DNA from: Lineus longissimus
Lineage: Eukaryota > Nemertea > Pilidiophora > Heteronemertea > Lineidae
Length of the DNA stretch: 64,000 nt
NCBI RefSeq assembly: GCF_910592395.1
Contig: NC_088322.1
Location: 12,893,431-12,957,430, forward strand
Reading direction: 5' to 3'
Below are positions 37,701-51,720 of the stretch, one piece after another. Each line of letters opens with the position of its first letter. Position 1 is the stretch's first letter. Under the pieces are notes generated by a model. The model searched no databases, was not told the origin of the DNA, and saw only the letters and a program-made list of their open reading frames with translations. The translations under genes were made by a program, and so were the position numbers.

Positions 37701-40700
37701 GCGCAGTGTTTATTGAATTCTCATAGTCTTGTTTCAGGAGGGTGTATCTGTTTGTTCAGGATACCTGTTTACATCGCGTTGGCGTTGGCAAACTATTTGG
37801 TCAACTCCCAGGTGGAAAATCCAAATTAAGTTCCTAATACATTCAATTCGAGATTATCGTAAGATTCATCGTTATATCTCATTGGTGACTGCATGTGCAG
37901 TTCCGGCTGTAACCGACAGGAACTTCAAAGTATCATATTTTGAACATAAACATAAAGTCATTCCTTCCATGACTTAGTGCAGTGCTTAACTGACAATGAC
38001 GGAAAGTCCTTCAATGTGAACTGCTGCGTTGTTTTGCCCCTGGGATCAAATGTCCAAGTGGCAACTAAGACATACAGCCATTCTAACTAACCTCCCATTT
38101 CACTCCCCTCTGGCTAACTAAATAACTTCCTTTTCACAGCATGGTTGAGACTAATTTCTTCCTTGACACTTTCTTAACAACCCGTCTCCGGATGCAAATC
38201 AAGTCAACTGAGGAGTCAGGGGGTGCTCCCGGACTAAGTAGATTTCACGCCATATCCTCGGCAAGTACCCTCCAGCGGAGAGTGGGCCTCAATGAGATTC
38301 CAACACAGCGTGTTTGCTTTCTCCTTCAAGAGCATCATACTTGAATATTGCGCCAGATTGTGAAGGGCTAATATGGCGTAAAGGAAATGGGTTACTTGGG
38401 GCCTTGTTTGTTCCGTTGTCTAAGTATAAACAGGCTACTTCAGATAAGGTGAAAGAATCGTACCGGCACTTTCACCGTTCGCACTTCCCAGTTGAGGTGA
38501 AATGACGCTGGCTGTAGCTCCAGTTATCCTCCTTTGACAAGCCTTTGCAATATATCTTTTGTTAAGACACGCTCTCCGTCCAGTTTCTATCTGCAATATC
38601 ACAACCGCTGTCACTCAATCTTCTGCCATTTCATCGGCACGGTCGTCTTTCGATCAATCTCTCAGTGATGAGGACCCGCGCTGCGTGTTCTTAGCCTTCT
38701 CTATGACAAATGGTAGTCGATCTCTGCATTTGCGTCTTCTGGTGTTTGGACAATCTCACTAAACACTCACTGCACCTGCCAGTTCAGCTGCCTTCAAAAT
38801 GTACAACGGTATGATATTCATCACATTGCTAATACCCGAATCAAAGTAAAATTTCGTTACCTGGGTTTTTTCGGAGAAAATCCCTACAAACCAACAGAAA
38901 CGATTACTGAACAACTTTATCAATTATGATTCTTGTGATGTTCACAATGATTTAATAATATCGAAATGTCGGATTACATATCTTATGCCTTAGGCAATTT
39001 CAGGGTTATTAATTTAAACAAAGCCTAATTGGTTCGAACAATCATTAATTATCGCAATAGAGGAAAAAGTATATCAGTAATATAGCCTTAAGCATAATAT
39101 TATCGTCTATGTTATTATGAACATTTAAGACCATATTTTCAAAGTTGTCGAATATACTTTGAAATCCGATATTATGGGCAATTCGATGGTGTCAGTTCCT
39201 AAAAAGATTGAATAAGGAGCATGTCACCCCATATCTAGATTGGATTATTTTCTGTTAGGGGTGTTATTCGAGCTTGTAATGGGGATGGTTGCATTTGGAT
39301 GTGGTTTTAACCTTCGACTGGTTTCGAAATTATACTGTCAAGAGCCATTTTGCATTAATCGTGGTTGGAACGTCACTGTGCCTGTTGCGATATTTGAGTG
39401 CATTAGATTTTTGAAGAAAAAAATAAATCTGTCGCTTAGTATATAAGTGCACTCTGTCCCTTGGAAGTTTCTTGAATCCTCTGGATATGAAACTATTGTT
39501 TTTGTAAGGTGCATGGCAAAAGAAACTAAAAACCTCACTCATCTATCCCATATGTTAACTACAATCTTTGAAGAGAAGTTATTCCATTCCCTCTAGGGGT
39601 TTAAGACCTGTTTCACACCGCCACTGTAGAGTGAGTCTCAAGAAGATCTGCCAGTTTGGTGTTTTATATTCGTTCAAATTGAAGAAATTCCCCAGAGATG
39701 CCAAGTGCTCTCTTAATCTGAACGGCAGACATACATCGAGTTGTTCACAAGTTTAGAGACTTTGCGACTTTCATTTTATGTTTTGACCATTACACTGGTG
39801 GGGTGAACGCGAAGGTGTTTTAACATCATTGATATCTTACTTAGAAATAGACGAAATTACAGTTTTTCAAAAACTTAAACCAAAATCGTCGCGACTCACA
39901 CTTTTTACCAAAATGATTACGTACTGTGGATTCAATTTAAATAAGTGTTACCAAGTCTCCAGTGTCTGCATGGCCATACGTTGTTTGTATTTTCTTGTTG
40001 ATTTCTTCGCGTTCAAAACAGTCGGGAGAATAACATGCTGTTTTCAGTTTTCTAATAAAGTGTAAGTAGTTAGTATCGACAAAAACAAGGTGGTAATTCG
40101 CACCCTCAGTTTTAAACCACAAGGTTTTTAATTGATCATGTTTTGGCATATGACAAACAAAGTCATCACCACAACTGAAGTACGTTTCCAGTGTAGTTAT
40201 GTATTGCACACAATTGTGGACGCATGAGAGTTGATAACGTCGAAGATTAAACGTCATATAAAACAAACAATTTTGCACCATAATATCATTAATTCCATCG
40301 TGACAAACAAAAAGCCCAACTGTCTCAAATGCAAGCTTCTTACACAGCACAGCGTTTAGAAAAAAACACTGGTGTCGAGGAATCAGCGTTTGATAAACAT
40401 CCTAATTTCATGTGACCTTCAAATGGGCTATTTTCCTGCCATTTCATCCAAGCTGGGACAAAATTGGTAGACTGGAGATAACAGGATTGCAACACAGGGC
40501 GTTTTAGGTAAGGCTAAAATCGTTTTTTTTGTGAAAGTGGATAGATTAATTGGTATAAGAAGTTGGATTACATATCCAGTTGGTTGGTTCACTCTATATA
40601 ATATTCTTGACAACATATTGTGGAAGTTAAAGTGTGATTCCGTCGTGTATCTTGTTGATGTGGTCTGCTGGTAATCATAAATATAGCATTAGTTCAGCAA

Positions 40701-43700
40701 CTAAACGCGTCGGCGTGAAAAATACTTGGCATGCAAAGTGCTTTTCGTTGTACATGACACAGAGAATAAAACATGTCTCCTCCGCACCACAAGTACGTGA
40801 TAAGTAAGGCAGGAACAAATTGTTCTCCGGCGGAAGTATTTGTCCGCCGAGAAAAAAACTAGACAAGATTGCAAGAAATAATGGTAGGAAATTGCTGTCC
40901 ATCTAGCTTCATCGTTTCTCTTCCGGCATTTGTCCTGGCACCTGGCGAGATTTTTTTATTTTCATACGAACTACCTATCTTATCGTGCACTCGGTCATCA
41001 AGTGTTTCGTTTGATGGCCGTGTTCGAAGTTTATCGAGCTGTAAGGCGCGGTCATATATATTTTTTACACAATTCGTGTTCCACAGCGTCCAACAGAAAT
41101 ATTTTAGATCGCACCAGGGTACATGCCTAAACACGAGGTTAACTGCCATGAGTCCATGTATTTGCTCACAAAAGTAAATTATGTTTATGTTTTTGCATTG
41201 GTTAGTATTCACCTAATCTGGATCTGGCCGTATACGAAAGATAGTTAACAACTCCGTCTGTCAACAAAGTGCAAGTCGTGGAACGGGTAAAACACCATCA
41301 GCTGCCACCACCTGCCAGTTTGTAAAAAATAGAAAATTCAATCGTGATTTTTCTTACGTGCGATCATAAAAAAAACCTACAATTGGCAAAAAACAACACC
41401 ATCAGACTAAGTGTGGCTAAGATGGTCCATTTCCCCTGCATTTTGACGCCGCTACGCGATATTTGTACTTGCGAGAAAACGTCTCAATTAATTTATCAAA
41501 AGACGTAGGATGGCTTTTATAACGGCATACGAAATGACAGGTTGAGCCTATTCGTTTTTTTTCCGCCATATACAGGTAAATGGGGAAAACAAACCTGTCA
41601 GATTACCGCCAATTTATTCTTTACCAGGTCTTTCGAGTATTTTAAAGCTGGTTGTTTGTTTTTTGCTTATGTTTTTTTGCATTTGAGTCGTCTTATCAGG
41701 TTTTAAAACGGCGAGGGGTTTGCGTATAGGATAATTGGGGAACCAAACTCAGTGTGCTTTTGATCAGTTCTGTAGACACTTTATTCATAAACCTCTAAAC
41801 TGCAAAAAAGTGCTGTCGATAACACATTATACCATTATATTGGCCTTTTTTCAAATAAAACGATGGTCCCAACGTGATTTGCAGTATAAATCAGTAATCC
41901 AGAGCGAATCAATCATATGTCTCGGCATCTCTCAATGGAGTCGCCCATGTCAGAAATTCAAAATTTAACACAGGACTAGTATCCAGGGATCAATTCGGAT
42001 TGATGAGTAACACTTGTGCTTTCTTGATTTACTTCACAGTGCTTGAAATGTTGGAAAAAAATGTTTTCCAAAAACGTTTTTTCATGTTTTCCAAAAATTT
42101 GAACTTAATCACTTAACGGTCATCCTGCGTGTGAAATTTCGGTCCTCGGTCACATAATTACCGATCGACCTCCCCTTGACTCCCATCTCACTGTGCCAAG
42201 TTCCACTATATCTTAATCTCTTAGTCTTAGGCTGGCTTTATAGGATTCACATTGCCACTTTCGGTTTAGGTGGATATACGCAAAATAGAAACTGGGGCAC
42301 TGCAAAAAATCTTTTAACCCAAGGGATCCTTCACTCTAACCAATGCCATACAGGTTTTTTGGCCGGCGTAACCACTCGGGGAGCTCGTTCGTGACGGCCT
42401 TTAGTATAGGAAAATAAAACAGTTTTTGACAAAAGCCAACATGACACATGCTGCAGCGGTCATAGATTAAGTGAGAAAACGCAAACCATTGAGACTGAAT
42501 GGCTTCGACCCCAGGGAATATCCACGAAAAACACATCTGGTTATAACAGAAGCAACGAGGAGCGCACAGCAGGTTAAACAAGATACAATGGTTTTTCATG
42601 AAGGAACATTTAGGCATCTTGTGACATGTTTGCCTACAAAGGAGATTTAGAATACGAACATCCATTTATGGCAATCACCTACAATGTACGTGATAGGCAC
42701 TTTGAAAGTCTATTGAAAACTCCCACACAGGAGCTGCAGCCTTGGACAGGGAACCTCCGGTCCACTGACTGCTAATAATTATATATGTGAACTATTATTG
42801 GCCTACGTGGCAAATGGAACTAGTGAGATGTTTGATATATAGGACCAAGAACGATACAATTGCCTGATGTTTGCAAGGAACTTGATCACCCTCATCAGTT
42901 TCAATATCAGTTTCAGCCCCTACTCAGTCATTGAGTACTGTTTACTAAAAGGACGCTTGGGCTAAGGTACTTTGAGTGATATGACTCTTGGAACGGAATA
43001 CTTATCAGTAATATATTGTCTTTGTGACCAAAGAATGTCACGCCAGAGTCTGCTGGGACGTGGAAAACATACGCAATTCCGATCTCCTGATGTCGAATTA
43101 ACCACGTGTTCACGTCGTTGTGATTCACTTGTCTCTTGTCACAGGCATGCTGTTTAATGCCATGTATGTGAAAAGTCACATCACGAATCCCATGAAGCCC
43201 AATCTTTGGAAATTTCTAGCTCGTTCTTAAGAGATACATTGAAAGTTGACTAAGTGAACACTATGTAACCGATGCCTTCAAGCCATACCGGTATATAACA
43301 GGCGATGACCGAATTATGTCTATTTCATATCACAATAATCGAGTGATAGTGGTGTCCCTATTTCTACTAAACTTGTTTCGAATAAACGTAGAATGTGATT
43401 ACTTCCGTTATAGGGTTTGAAACCATTACAACGATAGATCGGGTGCTAATCGCAGCTTTCCGTAGTTACAATTCACTAGACCCTTGCGGGCATTCGTGAT
43501 ATAGTGCGGGCAGCAATGATGGTGTAAATAGGAATAGTCGCCGTATATTACTTTTCCTGGACGGTTTTGAATGGTCGGACATTACTGTCGCTTTTGTGGA
43601 AAAATTGTCAAAGCATGGCAACATCCTGCAGAGATTCCCTCCCGACTGGTACCGATAGTAATGTCCAAACCTTGACATCCGAAGAAACTGTTCTAAAGCC

Positions 43701-46700
43701 TACATGTAACATAATTGAATCAACGAATATCATTGAAACTAATCGAATGTGAATGGTAGTTAAACATCTAACAAGGCACACTCCTAACAGAGAATAATAT
43801 TTTGGTGATCCAAGCTTTTCTACTAGCATGACGCTAATTCGTTTTGGTGGCTTGAAACGACGTGATGCATTATTTGCTTATTTTCGTAAAAAACACTTTG
43901 ATGTGTGCGCATCACAGTACAAACATGAGTTTGTTGGCTGCTTGTTGTATTCAACACAAGATCAAGAACCCCTGAAACAGATCGCCGAAGGCCGTTCTCA
44001 TCACTCGAGCGGGCTATGACAAATCTTTATGCTGGAGTTACTTAATTTATTCAAGCACCAAAAAGTAATGTGCTACTCCACATTGCTTAACCCTTTTGCC
44101 AATCTTAGATATGATATTACTTTTTCAAACGGAGTGCCTGCTGACTAAATATTACCTCCTGGTAACATATGCAACAAACCATTTTGTGGTTTGTTGCACA
44201 TTGGTCCTGGTATGCATCGGGGTGAATGCGGCAGTTAAGGAGCGAAATAGAGATTCATCTCTTCAAACCGGATACACCAAGCACCATTACATCTGAATAC
44301 CAATACGTCTGTGGAATATATGCATTTCGATATGAGATCGGTGAGATACCTATCAAAGTGATGAATTAAAGAACCGACCACTGACACTTCGCCCCGAGGC
44401 TCTTTGACTTATGTGTCATTTACCACAGGACATGCAACTGCTTAACGACGCGTGAAGTTGACCACCGCACTGGGGGAATATTTAGGTCTGATACACGAGG
44501 TGGGAAATGACATTGGAGATAAATCACATGTTGGTATTGCCAACATGGATATAAAAAACAACTCATCCATCCGATCTGTCTTCATAAGACAACGCTGATA
44601 AACTTCCATCGCACGTTCGTCAATGTCAAAATGTTTGCAGCATCATGCCGGATAGATTTTGATGACTAGCTCGAGCCAGCTCAAAATTATCAACAACATT
44701 TAAAATACACGGCCAAAAATTTCTTTCACCATGTTTGATATTGTTTCATAGTGTAAACGTCAGAAGCAAATGAAGCGGTGTTTGGTGATATTTGCGCACA
44801 ATGCTTGGAGAAGTTTGCTAATAGACCATTTTTGTTGGTCGGTTTGCAATTAGCCTTGCTAGAGTTTTTGACCGTTAGTGGGTATCGCATGTCTTAATAC
44901 ATGTACATGGTTTCATGCAAAGGTGTATTGGTCTTGACAATTTTATAAAGCCACATATACCTCCCAATAACACAAAACACGTTTTCTACCATGCATCTGA
45001 CAGGTAAATAAAGACAAGTCATGCCTTTGTGTAAGTTAACAAAGATTGATGGACAAATAATTAATTGTAATGCAAATAACCACTTATTCTAGCACTTGGC
45101 GGAATCAGAATTGATGATCTCGTACATTTCGCTTCAGGGCCGAGACTGTGCACAGCGTCGGGGATAACGACCTTGCGTCTTAACTCGGAGGATAGGATAG
45201 TGTTTGAAGAGCAAAATTAATATAGAAAAACCAATCAATTTCCGTAATTGCACTACTTTCGGGTTTTAGATACTTCGTTACGTAATGCCTGTTGAAAGTA
45301 ACGCGTGAAGCAATTTGGTGCATTTTCGTTTTTTAGTGCCATCCTATTCGGAAAATCGCTCATCTTCTCTACACTAATAAATGCGCCAGCCGGTATCAAA
45401 AGCTATATTCCGCCCTACTAGAACACACTATGTACTACATCAAACAAAAGAAGTCAAAGGTTGGGACTAACAATGATCATCGCATGATAATTCTCTGATA
45501 AATTGATTATTTTTAAGCAAAGGCCTTGATTTTTGAATGCTCCTTTCCGCCAAAAGCATGACAATGGAGCTACCTTAAACATATGCGTTACCAGCACATT
45601 TCTTGTTCTTACAAAATGTACTTGTATTGCAGCAATTAAGGCTCAACACTCATAACAGCTGTCAGTTACCTCAATGTTCTCCCTAACGCTACAGTATTTC
45701 TGTAATGATTTCAGCAGCTGTGTCGGCAGACCAGCGCGCCAATGTATTTCCGCCAAGGGCACCAATGAAAAGTCTTGGTTAACGTTCTTCGCATGCGCAT
45801 GGTTATTTCCATACTATACTAATGAATGAATCTATTTTAACAAAAAAAGAACACGGTGTCTTGAAATTACATTTTCGTGTAAGTCAGATAAACTGACCAT
45901 ATCATGATACATTGGGACCCCTGGCTAACATGTTCTGAACAGCCCAAGCCAGTACAATATGTAGCGGTAGAACACTACTCTATACTAGTGTCACATAGCG
46001 TCGTGATGTAAAAGTATAGTTCCTTTAACAGTGATTGAATCCCAAACATTACCCATTCAAACGTTATTCTTATTTTTTGTAAATTAAAACGCAGCTGGCA
46101 ATTTTCTTCTGGGAAGATGCAATGAATTGTAAGGTTTCTTCCGATCAGCATGTCAAAGCTTTCACCCGTTCAGAGAGTGGCGCAATGCCTGCGCAACGGA
46201 CATAATTTCATCATTAAATAATCACAGACTGGTGTTGAGAGAACAGACGGTGATATAACGACGATGAGAGAGAAATAGCGACCAAACCAAATATGACTGA
46301 GAACTGCCGAAATTTTGCGCCACTTTAGATTTGCAATTTCCGAACATTTCTAGGATTCTTACTTTGGCGGGTTTGGAAATATCTTGCGTTTTTCAAATAA
46401 AAATTTCGCGATCTTATTTTCGGGGAAAAAAAGAAAAAAACTGATGAATATGCCATTGCCAATTCGGCAGTACATTGTTCGCGTTGGTGCATCATATTAG
46501 CAAAAAATTCGAAGATGATGACTCGGAGCTTAAAGCATCTCGATTTTTTTCAAAACCTTTTATGGTTAGGATACAAGTATAAGAATTATTACTAATGGCA
46601 CTAATGGCATGCCTTAATCTGTCATCGAGTGCATTACTCTTGCTGTTGTTTTCAATTCTAAGTAAAAGTTTTCTGTTATGCCAAAAAGAATATAGCGAGC

Positions 46701-47871
46701 GAAGCCGGATTGTATTTTTAACCCACACGCACTTCTGTGTACCCTTGCACTTAATTTCCTCGTACACACTCAAGCTTTTCTCGAAATCCGATCTTTCCAG
46801 GGAAAAGACGGACAATGTCGAACGTTTGTGGGATTAATCAGGAAAAAGCTAGAGAAATCGTTAAGAAGTCGGACAAAGTTAAACTGTTAAGCCGGCCTTA
46901 GCTAGAACAACACCTTGTTAGAGACACAGATACTAATGTCACAGGATTTCACGATAAAAATTTCGAAAATCAGATACTAATCCTCACCTCTACTACCTCC
47001 ATGGTAATTCTCATTCGAATGGCGCTGATGTCAGCGCAGTCAGGTACCCCGCTCTCAGTGCGCTCCCGCTCTGATACCACCACGTCCCGAAACGCTGATA
47101 ACGGTAATTGGTCATGGCATCAGTGGCTTAATTAAGTAGTGCCCTCTGGCTTGTGCAGCTTTGTTGTAATGGCCGTTACATCCGTTTGATGCTCAATTAG
47201 TATAACGGGCAGGTAAGGGGTGTATCAAAAATTGTTGCAGCTAACGTTCGAGCAGCAGTAAATGTCCACTTGTTGGGTTGGATACTTTTCCTAGAAGATC
47301 ACACAAACCATAATTTTAACAAACTGATACGTAGTGTCAATACTCCCTTTTCACTCTGAACATTTGATGAGGGCGAAATACACGCACGGAAGTGGGACAT
47401 ATGTATCCTGGAGCCTCTTTCATGTCTTTCCTCATGTATATCCTGCTTGCACATGAGTGTTGACGACCTTGGGCGAAATCGGAGTGAAAGAAATCCTTTC
47501 GAAGACAGGAATATCTTTGATGCAGGAAATTAAAAAAACAACATATTCAGCAAAGTCGAATACTGCTTTTATGTCACTTTAGTCGTCTTTGAAGCTACGG
47601 AAACCTATTGTGTGGCGCTCTGTCAATATCATGATAGTTATGTTAGTCAGTTCTTTAGTAAGAACTTGGTACACGGACTGATACGTTGATGTATATGTTA
47701 ATCCCAGAATAGGAACATTCTCATAAACTCTGAAAATAACTGACCTTTATTTTTTATATTAAAAGATAAAATTAATGTTTAGTCAGTTATTGTTAGCATG
47801 ATGGTCGTTGTGAAGGAGAAGAGGTTACATTTAAATGACACTCGGGGCCTGATTTCAAAAGGGCACCTTAC
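34730..47871. other. Long unannotated stretch
   Basis: No recognised gene. Longer ORFs occur at 34868-35230, 36374-36583, 39937-40350, 40859-41212 and 46492-46815 on the minus strand and 38314-38505 on the plus strand. They lack family motifs, and most overlap an open frame on the other strand. The DNA at 36500-36570 and 46390-46430 shares a CGCG.TTTTATTTTCG-type motif suggestive of an old dispersed repeat. A pyrimidine-rich, C-rich patch (CCCCGACCCCCGCTCCCGCC) lies at 37186-37223. Confidence 0.4.
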
Positions 47872-48097
47872 CTCCGTGATGACGACTGTCGGGAGACGCC
47901 CTCCGGTAAATAAAAGTCACCGGCTCGTGCGTATGCATATTGGACAAATTGACTAACTTAAATGTATATTTACAGTGCCTCTTCCTGAGTCTTTGGTCCG
48001 TGAGTCCACAGTATGTACAGATATGTTGCCAAGGAGTATTGACAACGAGGAAGAAAACTACAACAGCAAACATGACCAGATTTCGGGAGGTTTCCAT
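47872..48097 (-). CDS. First coding exon of a probable secreted protein
   Basis: The ORF starts METSRNLVMFAVVVFFLVV, a textbook signal peptide (about residues 1-23), followed by a basic, Cys-containing stretch (HICTYCGL, RLRKRHCKYTFKLV) with Cys at 27, 30 and 42 and a dibasic YRR near 64-66. After 75 codons it reaches a strong donor, CGGAG|GTAAGGT (GT at 47871-47870), phase 1. A phase-1 intron soon after the signal peptide is common in genes for secreted and extracellular proteins. The product would leave the cell or line its surface. I do not recognise the family. The next exon, expected at lower coordinates, was not found, and the hydrophobic N-terminus could still be chance. Confidence 0.42.
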
Positions 48098-49008
48098 TAG
48101 CCGCGGTGAATAAATACTCTGACACTTTCGTCTGAGTGCCGCAACATTTTGTTGGCACTTTTTTCATCACATCACACCTTAAAGTGAATAACTATGAGGC
48201 AACGTGCCTCGCCTTTGTCTGGTGAGTCAACATCTGGGTCTCCCTCATACGATTTCATCTCATTCTAATTTCGAGGAGAGTTTTGTTTGGCTAGCACTTT
48301 AAAAGGTGTGCCTACACATTCCGCTCCAGCCATGCAGTCCCTTGTTACTGACTGCTACTACGAGACGATGGATGACATCTTTGAATTGATCCTTTCCTAG
48401 AAAGAAAGGTCACAGCTCTCATGCTGTTCAGACATAAAAAAATATATGTCTCAATGATTTCGTTGCTGATCTACACCATTCTTGCAAAACAAAACCGGAA
48501 ACTTGGTTTAGAACTTCACGAACGCTGCAACGTAACTCGAAGGCAAATGTAACATGGTGGTCTTTGCTCGTGGCTTAGTAAACAATGAAAAATACTTGGC
48601 AATTATAGCAAGGTATAGTAAGCAATTGTCCATTCATGTTCCATTGTCTTCTCATATTGTTGTGACATTGGCGCGGGCATGGTTTTGATAATGGATGTGA
48701 CAGGTTTTATCAACAGTTAAAGAAAGAGCAGTGATGCAACCCATCCTGTCAATTACACAGACAGCCCAGGGATATTCTCCCATACATTTCTTTCTTACCT
48801 TGATTATGAGAAACAGGAAAATATTTAAGCTGCAGTTTCATTGCCATGCACCTCAGAGAAACCAGTCTGGTTACTCTCAACAAGCACAGAACTCATTTGC
48901 CACACGTACATTTCATTTTTTTGTCTGCGATTGCTTGAGTGTGTTTGTAATATAAGTTATGCCATTCCATCCACTTATTAATAACATGAAAGCAGCATAC
49001 AGGATACC

Positions 49009-49040
49009 ACACCCCGTGCTGATATTCTGAGGCGGGGTGT
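49009..49040. repeat. GC-rich hairpin
   Basis: ACACCCCG (49009-49016) pairs with CGGGGTGT (49033-49040) around a 16-base loop. Function unknown. Confidence 0.55.
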
Positions 49041-49657
49041 TTTGAAAACCCCTATAGTATATGAGAATGAACCATGACGAACAACGGAGCCATCATCAAC
49101 TGACGAGGGCAGAGAATATCACTATGTATTTTTCTGGACAATATTAACACCTATTTTTTTTACGCATAATTTACTGAAGTCACTTTTCGGTTGGCATTGA
49201 TGTCCTCTATCCGATACAATTCATTAGTGATTCTAATTACATTACTCCTTGTTTAAGGCATAATTTTCGACCTGTAAGGTCATTGCATCGGACACCTCGC
49301 ACCTGAAACTTATTATCTGCTTTATTCAACTGATGTCAAGTGTAGGACGTCGAACTACATCTGTGCCATTGGCAATCTATTGCGAAATGTGATTTTGCCA
49401 TTATTCAGTTTCCATTCTTGAATCGTTTTGATACGGCAGCCTGACATAGATTTCACAAGGTTCAAGTCTTCTGAAGAAGGTTATTAGACCACTTCAAACA
49501 TTACAAAGTTATTAAATCGTCGCTTGACTCGTCTTTGATACCATACCAATAAATCTGTCAGTTTCTGTGACACTTCAATATCCTTATGTAGTTCTGTCAA
49601 CATCAACAAATGAATTTCGTCTAAAAGGCATTCATTCAGATTCGTATTCATCTTCGA

Positions 49658-49722
49658 CGGGCTACGGGATTCGAATTAAAGATCCCAAGCGTGAATTTTA
49701 CAATGGCAGAGCTAAGGACCAG
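49658..49722 (-). mobile_element. tRNA-derived SINE-like head
   Basis: Minus strand: A-box-like CTTAGCTCTGCCATTG (+ 49701-49716) and B-box-like AATTCGAATCCCG (+ 49665-49677), correctly ordered and spaced. The 5' half does not form a convincing cloverleaf, so a SINE or tRNA relic is likelier than a tRNA gene. Confidence 0.55.
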
Positions 49723-51647
49723 CGATGTTAGAAATTGATAGGACTTCAATATATTCAAAATTTCTATGATTTCTTCCAGTTTCATGAACATGTCTTAATT
49801 TTTGACGTCTTGAATTTGCTGGTCGAACGTATAATAAGGAAATGTTTAAAGGGTATTCGGTCAATTGATGATTAAAACCAAGGGGTACTTCGGCCACATG
49901 TTTAAAGATCTATTGGTGACCTTTTACACTTTAGATTATGCTTTGTCATAATGTGGTGGTTTTATCAGACAGTGAATATGCCAAAAGGCACCTTGCAAAG
50001 ACATGAGGAAATGAAAAATGCAAGTGTCACTCTCTTAAATTTCTGATCCTTAGATAGTTTTCGTTGAGGCCACACTTCAAATGGTGTGTCTGAGTCTGAT
50101 CAGAGCCATGCTTAATGTCTGAATAAAAACATGCCCTGTCTACAAATAATGTTTGGTACGTGATGATGGTAGACGGGCTTGCGTCAAATAGATAAATCCA
50201 CCCTAAAAGTGCATAATACTCTGCAAAGTGCCTCCCAAACTTCTGCGGGCGCATTTGTTACTTTTATTAGGTTTGAATATGACGAGCTACTACAATACAC
50301 TGATTACCATACTCTATATGATATATTCGACACGCGTCGCTTTGATAGCGCTTCTATTGAACATGTCAACTACTTCTCGGAAGTGCAGAAGCATAAGAAA
50401 TTTATGTTTCAAAGGACAAATCAACACGATACAGGAAACTATTTACTCGTTGAGAATTAATCTTTTTGATGGACATAATGTATATTGCAGATATGAATAT
50501 CGCAATCGAATCGAAATGACTTTGATGATAGTTAATTTCTTATTCTTATTCTTATTATGTTCTTACTTACTTCATCACATTATCATTAAGTGTCCTAAAA
50601 TAGTTCTGTGCAGTACTGAGATCGAAGTGTTGGTACATTTACTTGAAGCCAACACAACCGGTGTGTTATTTAGGTGGCATTGCCATGACCGAATTTTCAA
50701 GGGGGGGGGGGGGGAGGAGCCGCATAGAACTTTAATGATTATTTCTGCCTCAGGGCTTATTAGTTATTTAGCAGCGCAGTGACATTTGCACCGAAGAAAG
50801 AAACGCTTTATCTTTTGGTCGAAGTCAGAAAAAAGCTTGGCAGATTTTAACGCCTTATCAGAATAGTGCTGCCACAGTCTTTTGCGGTGCTTCTATCTTT
50901 TTAAAAAGCCCGAAGTCAACGGTTTTGAAAGATAAACAGTATGTAAAAGCTAATGAACCTGTTGCTAGACGCAATCAATCACATCTTGTCCCGTTCGGAG
51001 ACTTGCACTACACTGACTGGGGTTTCGAATAACATCTTATTTGCAAGCTGATCTAAGATATTAATCTCGAATGCCAAAAAAGCTGATGATCTTTGGAGTT
51101 AAATAGCGACCAGCTGACTTCCAATCAAAACAATGCATGAGAAATCTATTGATAATCAAAAACATCACACTTCCGATTAATCAAGGATGATTAAAGTCAA
51201 TATTTGATTGTGATTTCGTGCTGAAGTTATCAATGTTTGAAATTTTCTGAATGACTGCGGCCGGATTAGAATTACATATTGCAACCCAAAAATTGGTAAG
51301 CCATCGATGTATATTGGACCTTTTGCGTCATGTTGGCATACATAATCGCCCCGAAGAATACGCTTGTGTTGACAGCTTGGCATATTATTGGCGGGACGAG
51401 ACATGAGGACGTCGCTTAGTATTAGATGTCATGAACATGTCAGTTGTCATGAGTATCGTACGCCTGATCATGGAATAATATTACAGCAATTTCTTCGCGA
51501 CGTCAAAGAGTAGGCTATGAAACTATGTGTAGGAAGCGCTGAGATTGTCAAACCTCGTGCAAATCAGAAATATTTTTCGCTTACCATAATCGAAGAATGC
51601 CAGTAGTCGGACCAGACTATTCATGACATTTTACTGGTATTCAAAGG

Positions 51648-51720
51648 GCGGCATAGCCTGTGGTTATGGTGTTTGATTCGTAATCACCACAGCATGACAT
51701 CGATACCCAACGCTGGCATA
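51648..51720 (+). mobile_element. tRNA-derived SINE-like head
   Basis: Plus strand: A-box-like TAGCCTGTGGTTATGG (51654-51669), a GATTCGTAATC anticodon-arm-like segment, then a B-box-like ATCGATACCC (51699-51708). It resembles a decayed tRNA with a deletion before the T arm. Confidence 0.5.

Noticed and set aside
39937-40350. 137-codon minus-strand ORF with several Cys and His
   Set aside because: No ATG at the listed start, no regular Cys/His spacing for a zinc finger, and no splice sites that fit.
42336-42400. Minus-strand CCCCGAGTGGTTACG, like the A box of a Ser/Leu tRNA
   Set aside because: No credible B box follows at the right distance.
50228-50782. 184-codon plus-strand ORF, hydrophobic N-terminal part
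   Set aside because: It crosses a G14 homopolymer, overlaps another open frame, has no family motif and no splice context. Likely chance in AT-rich DNA.
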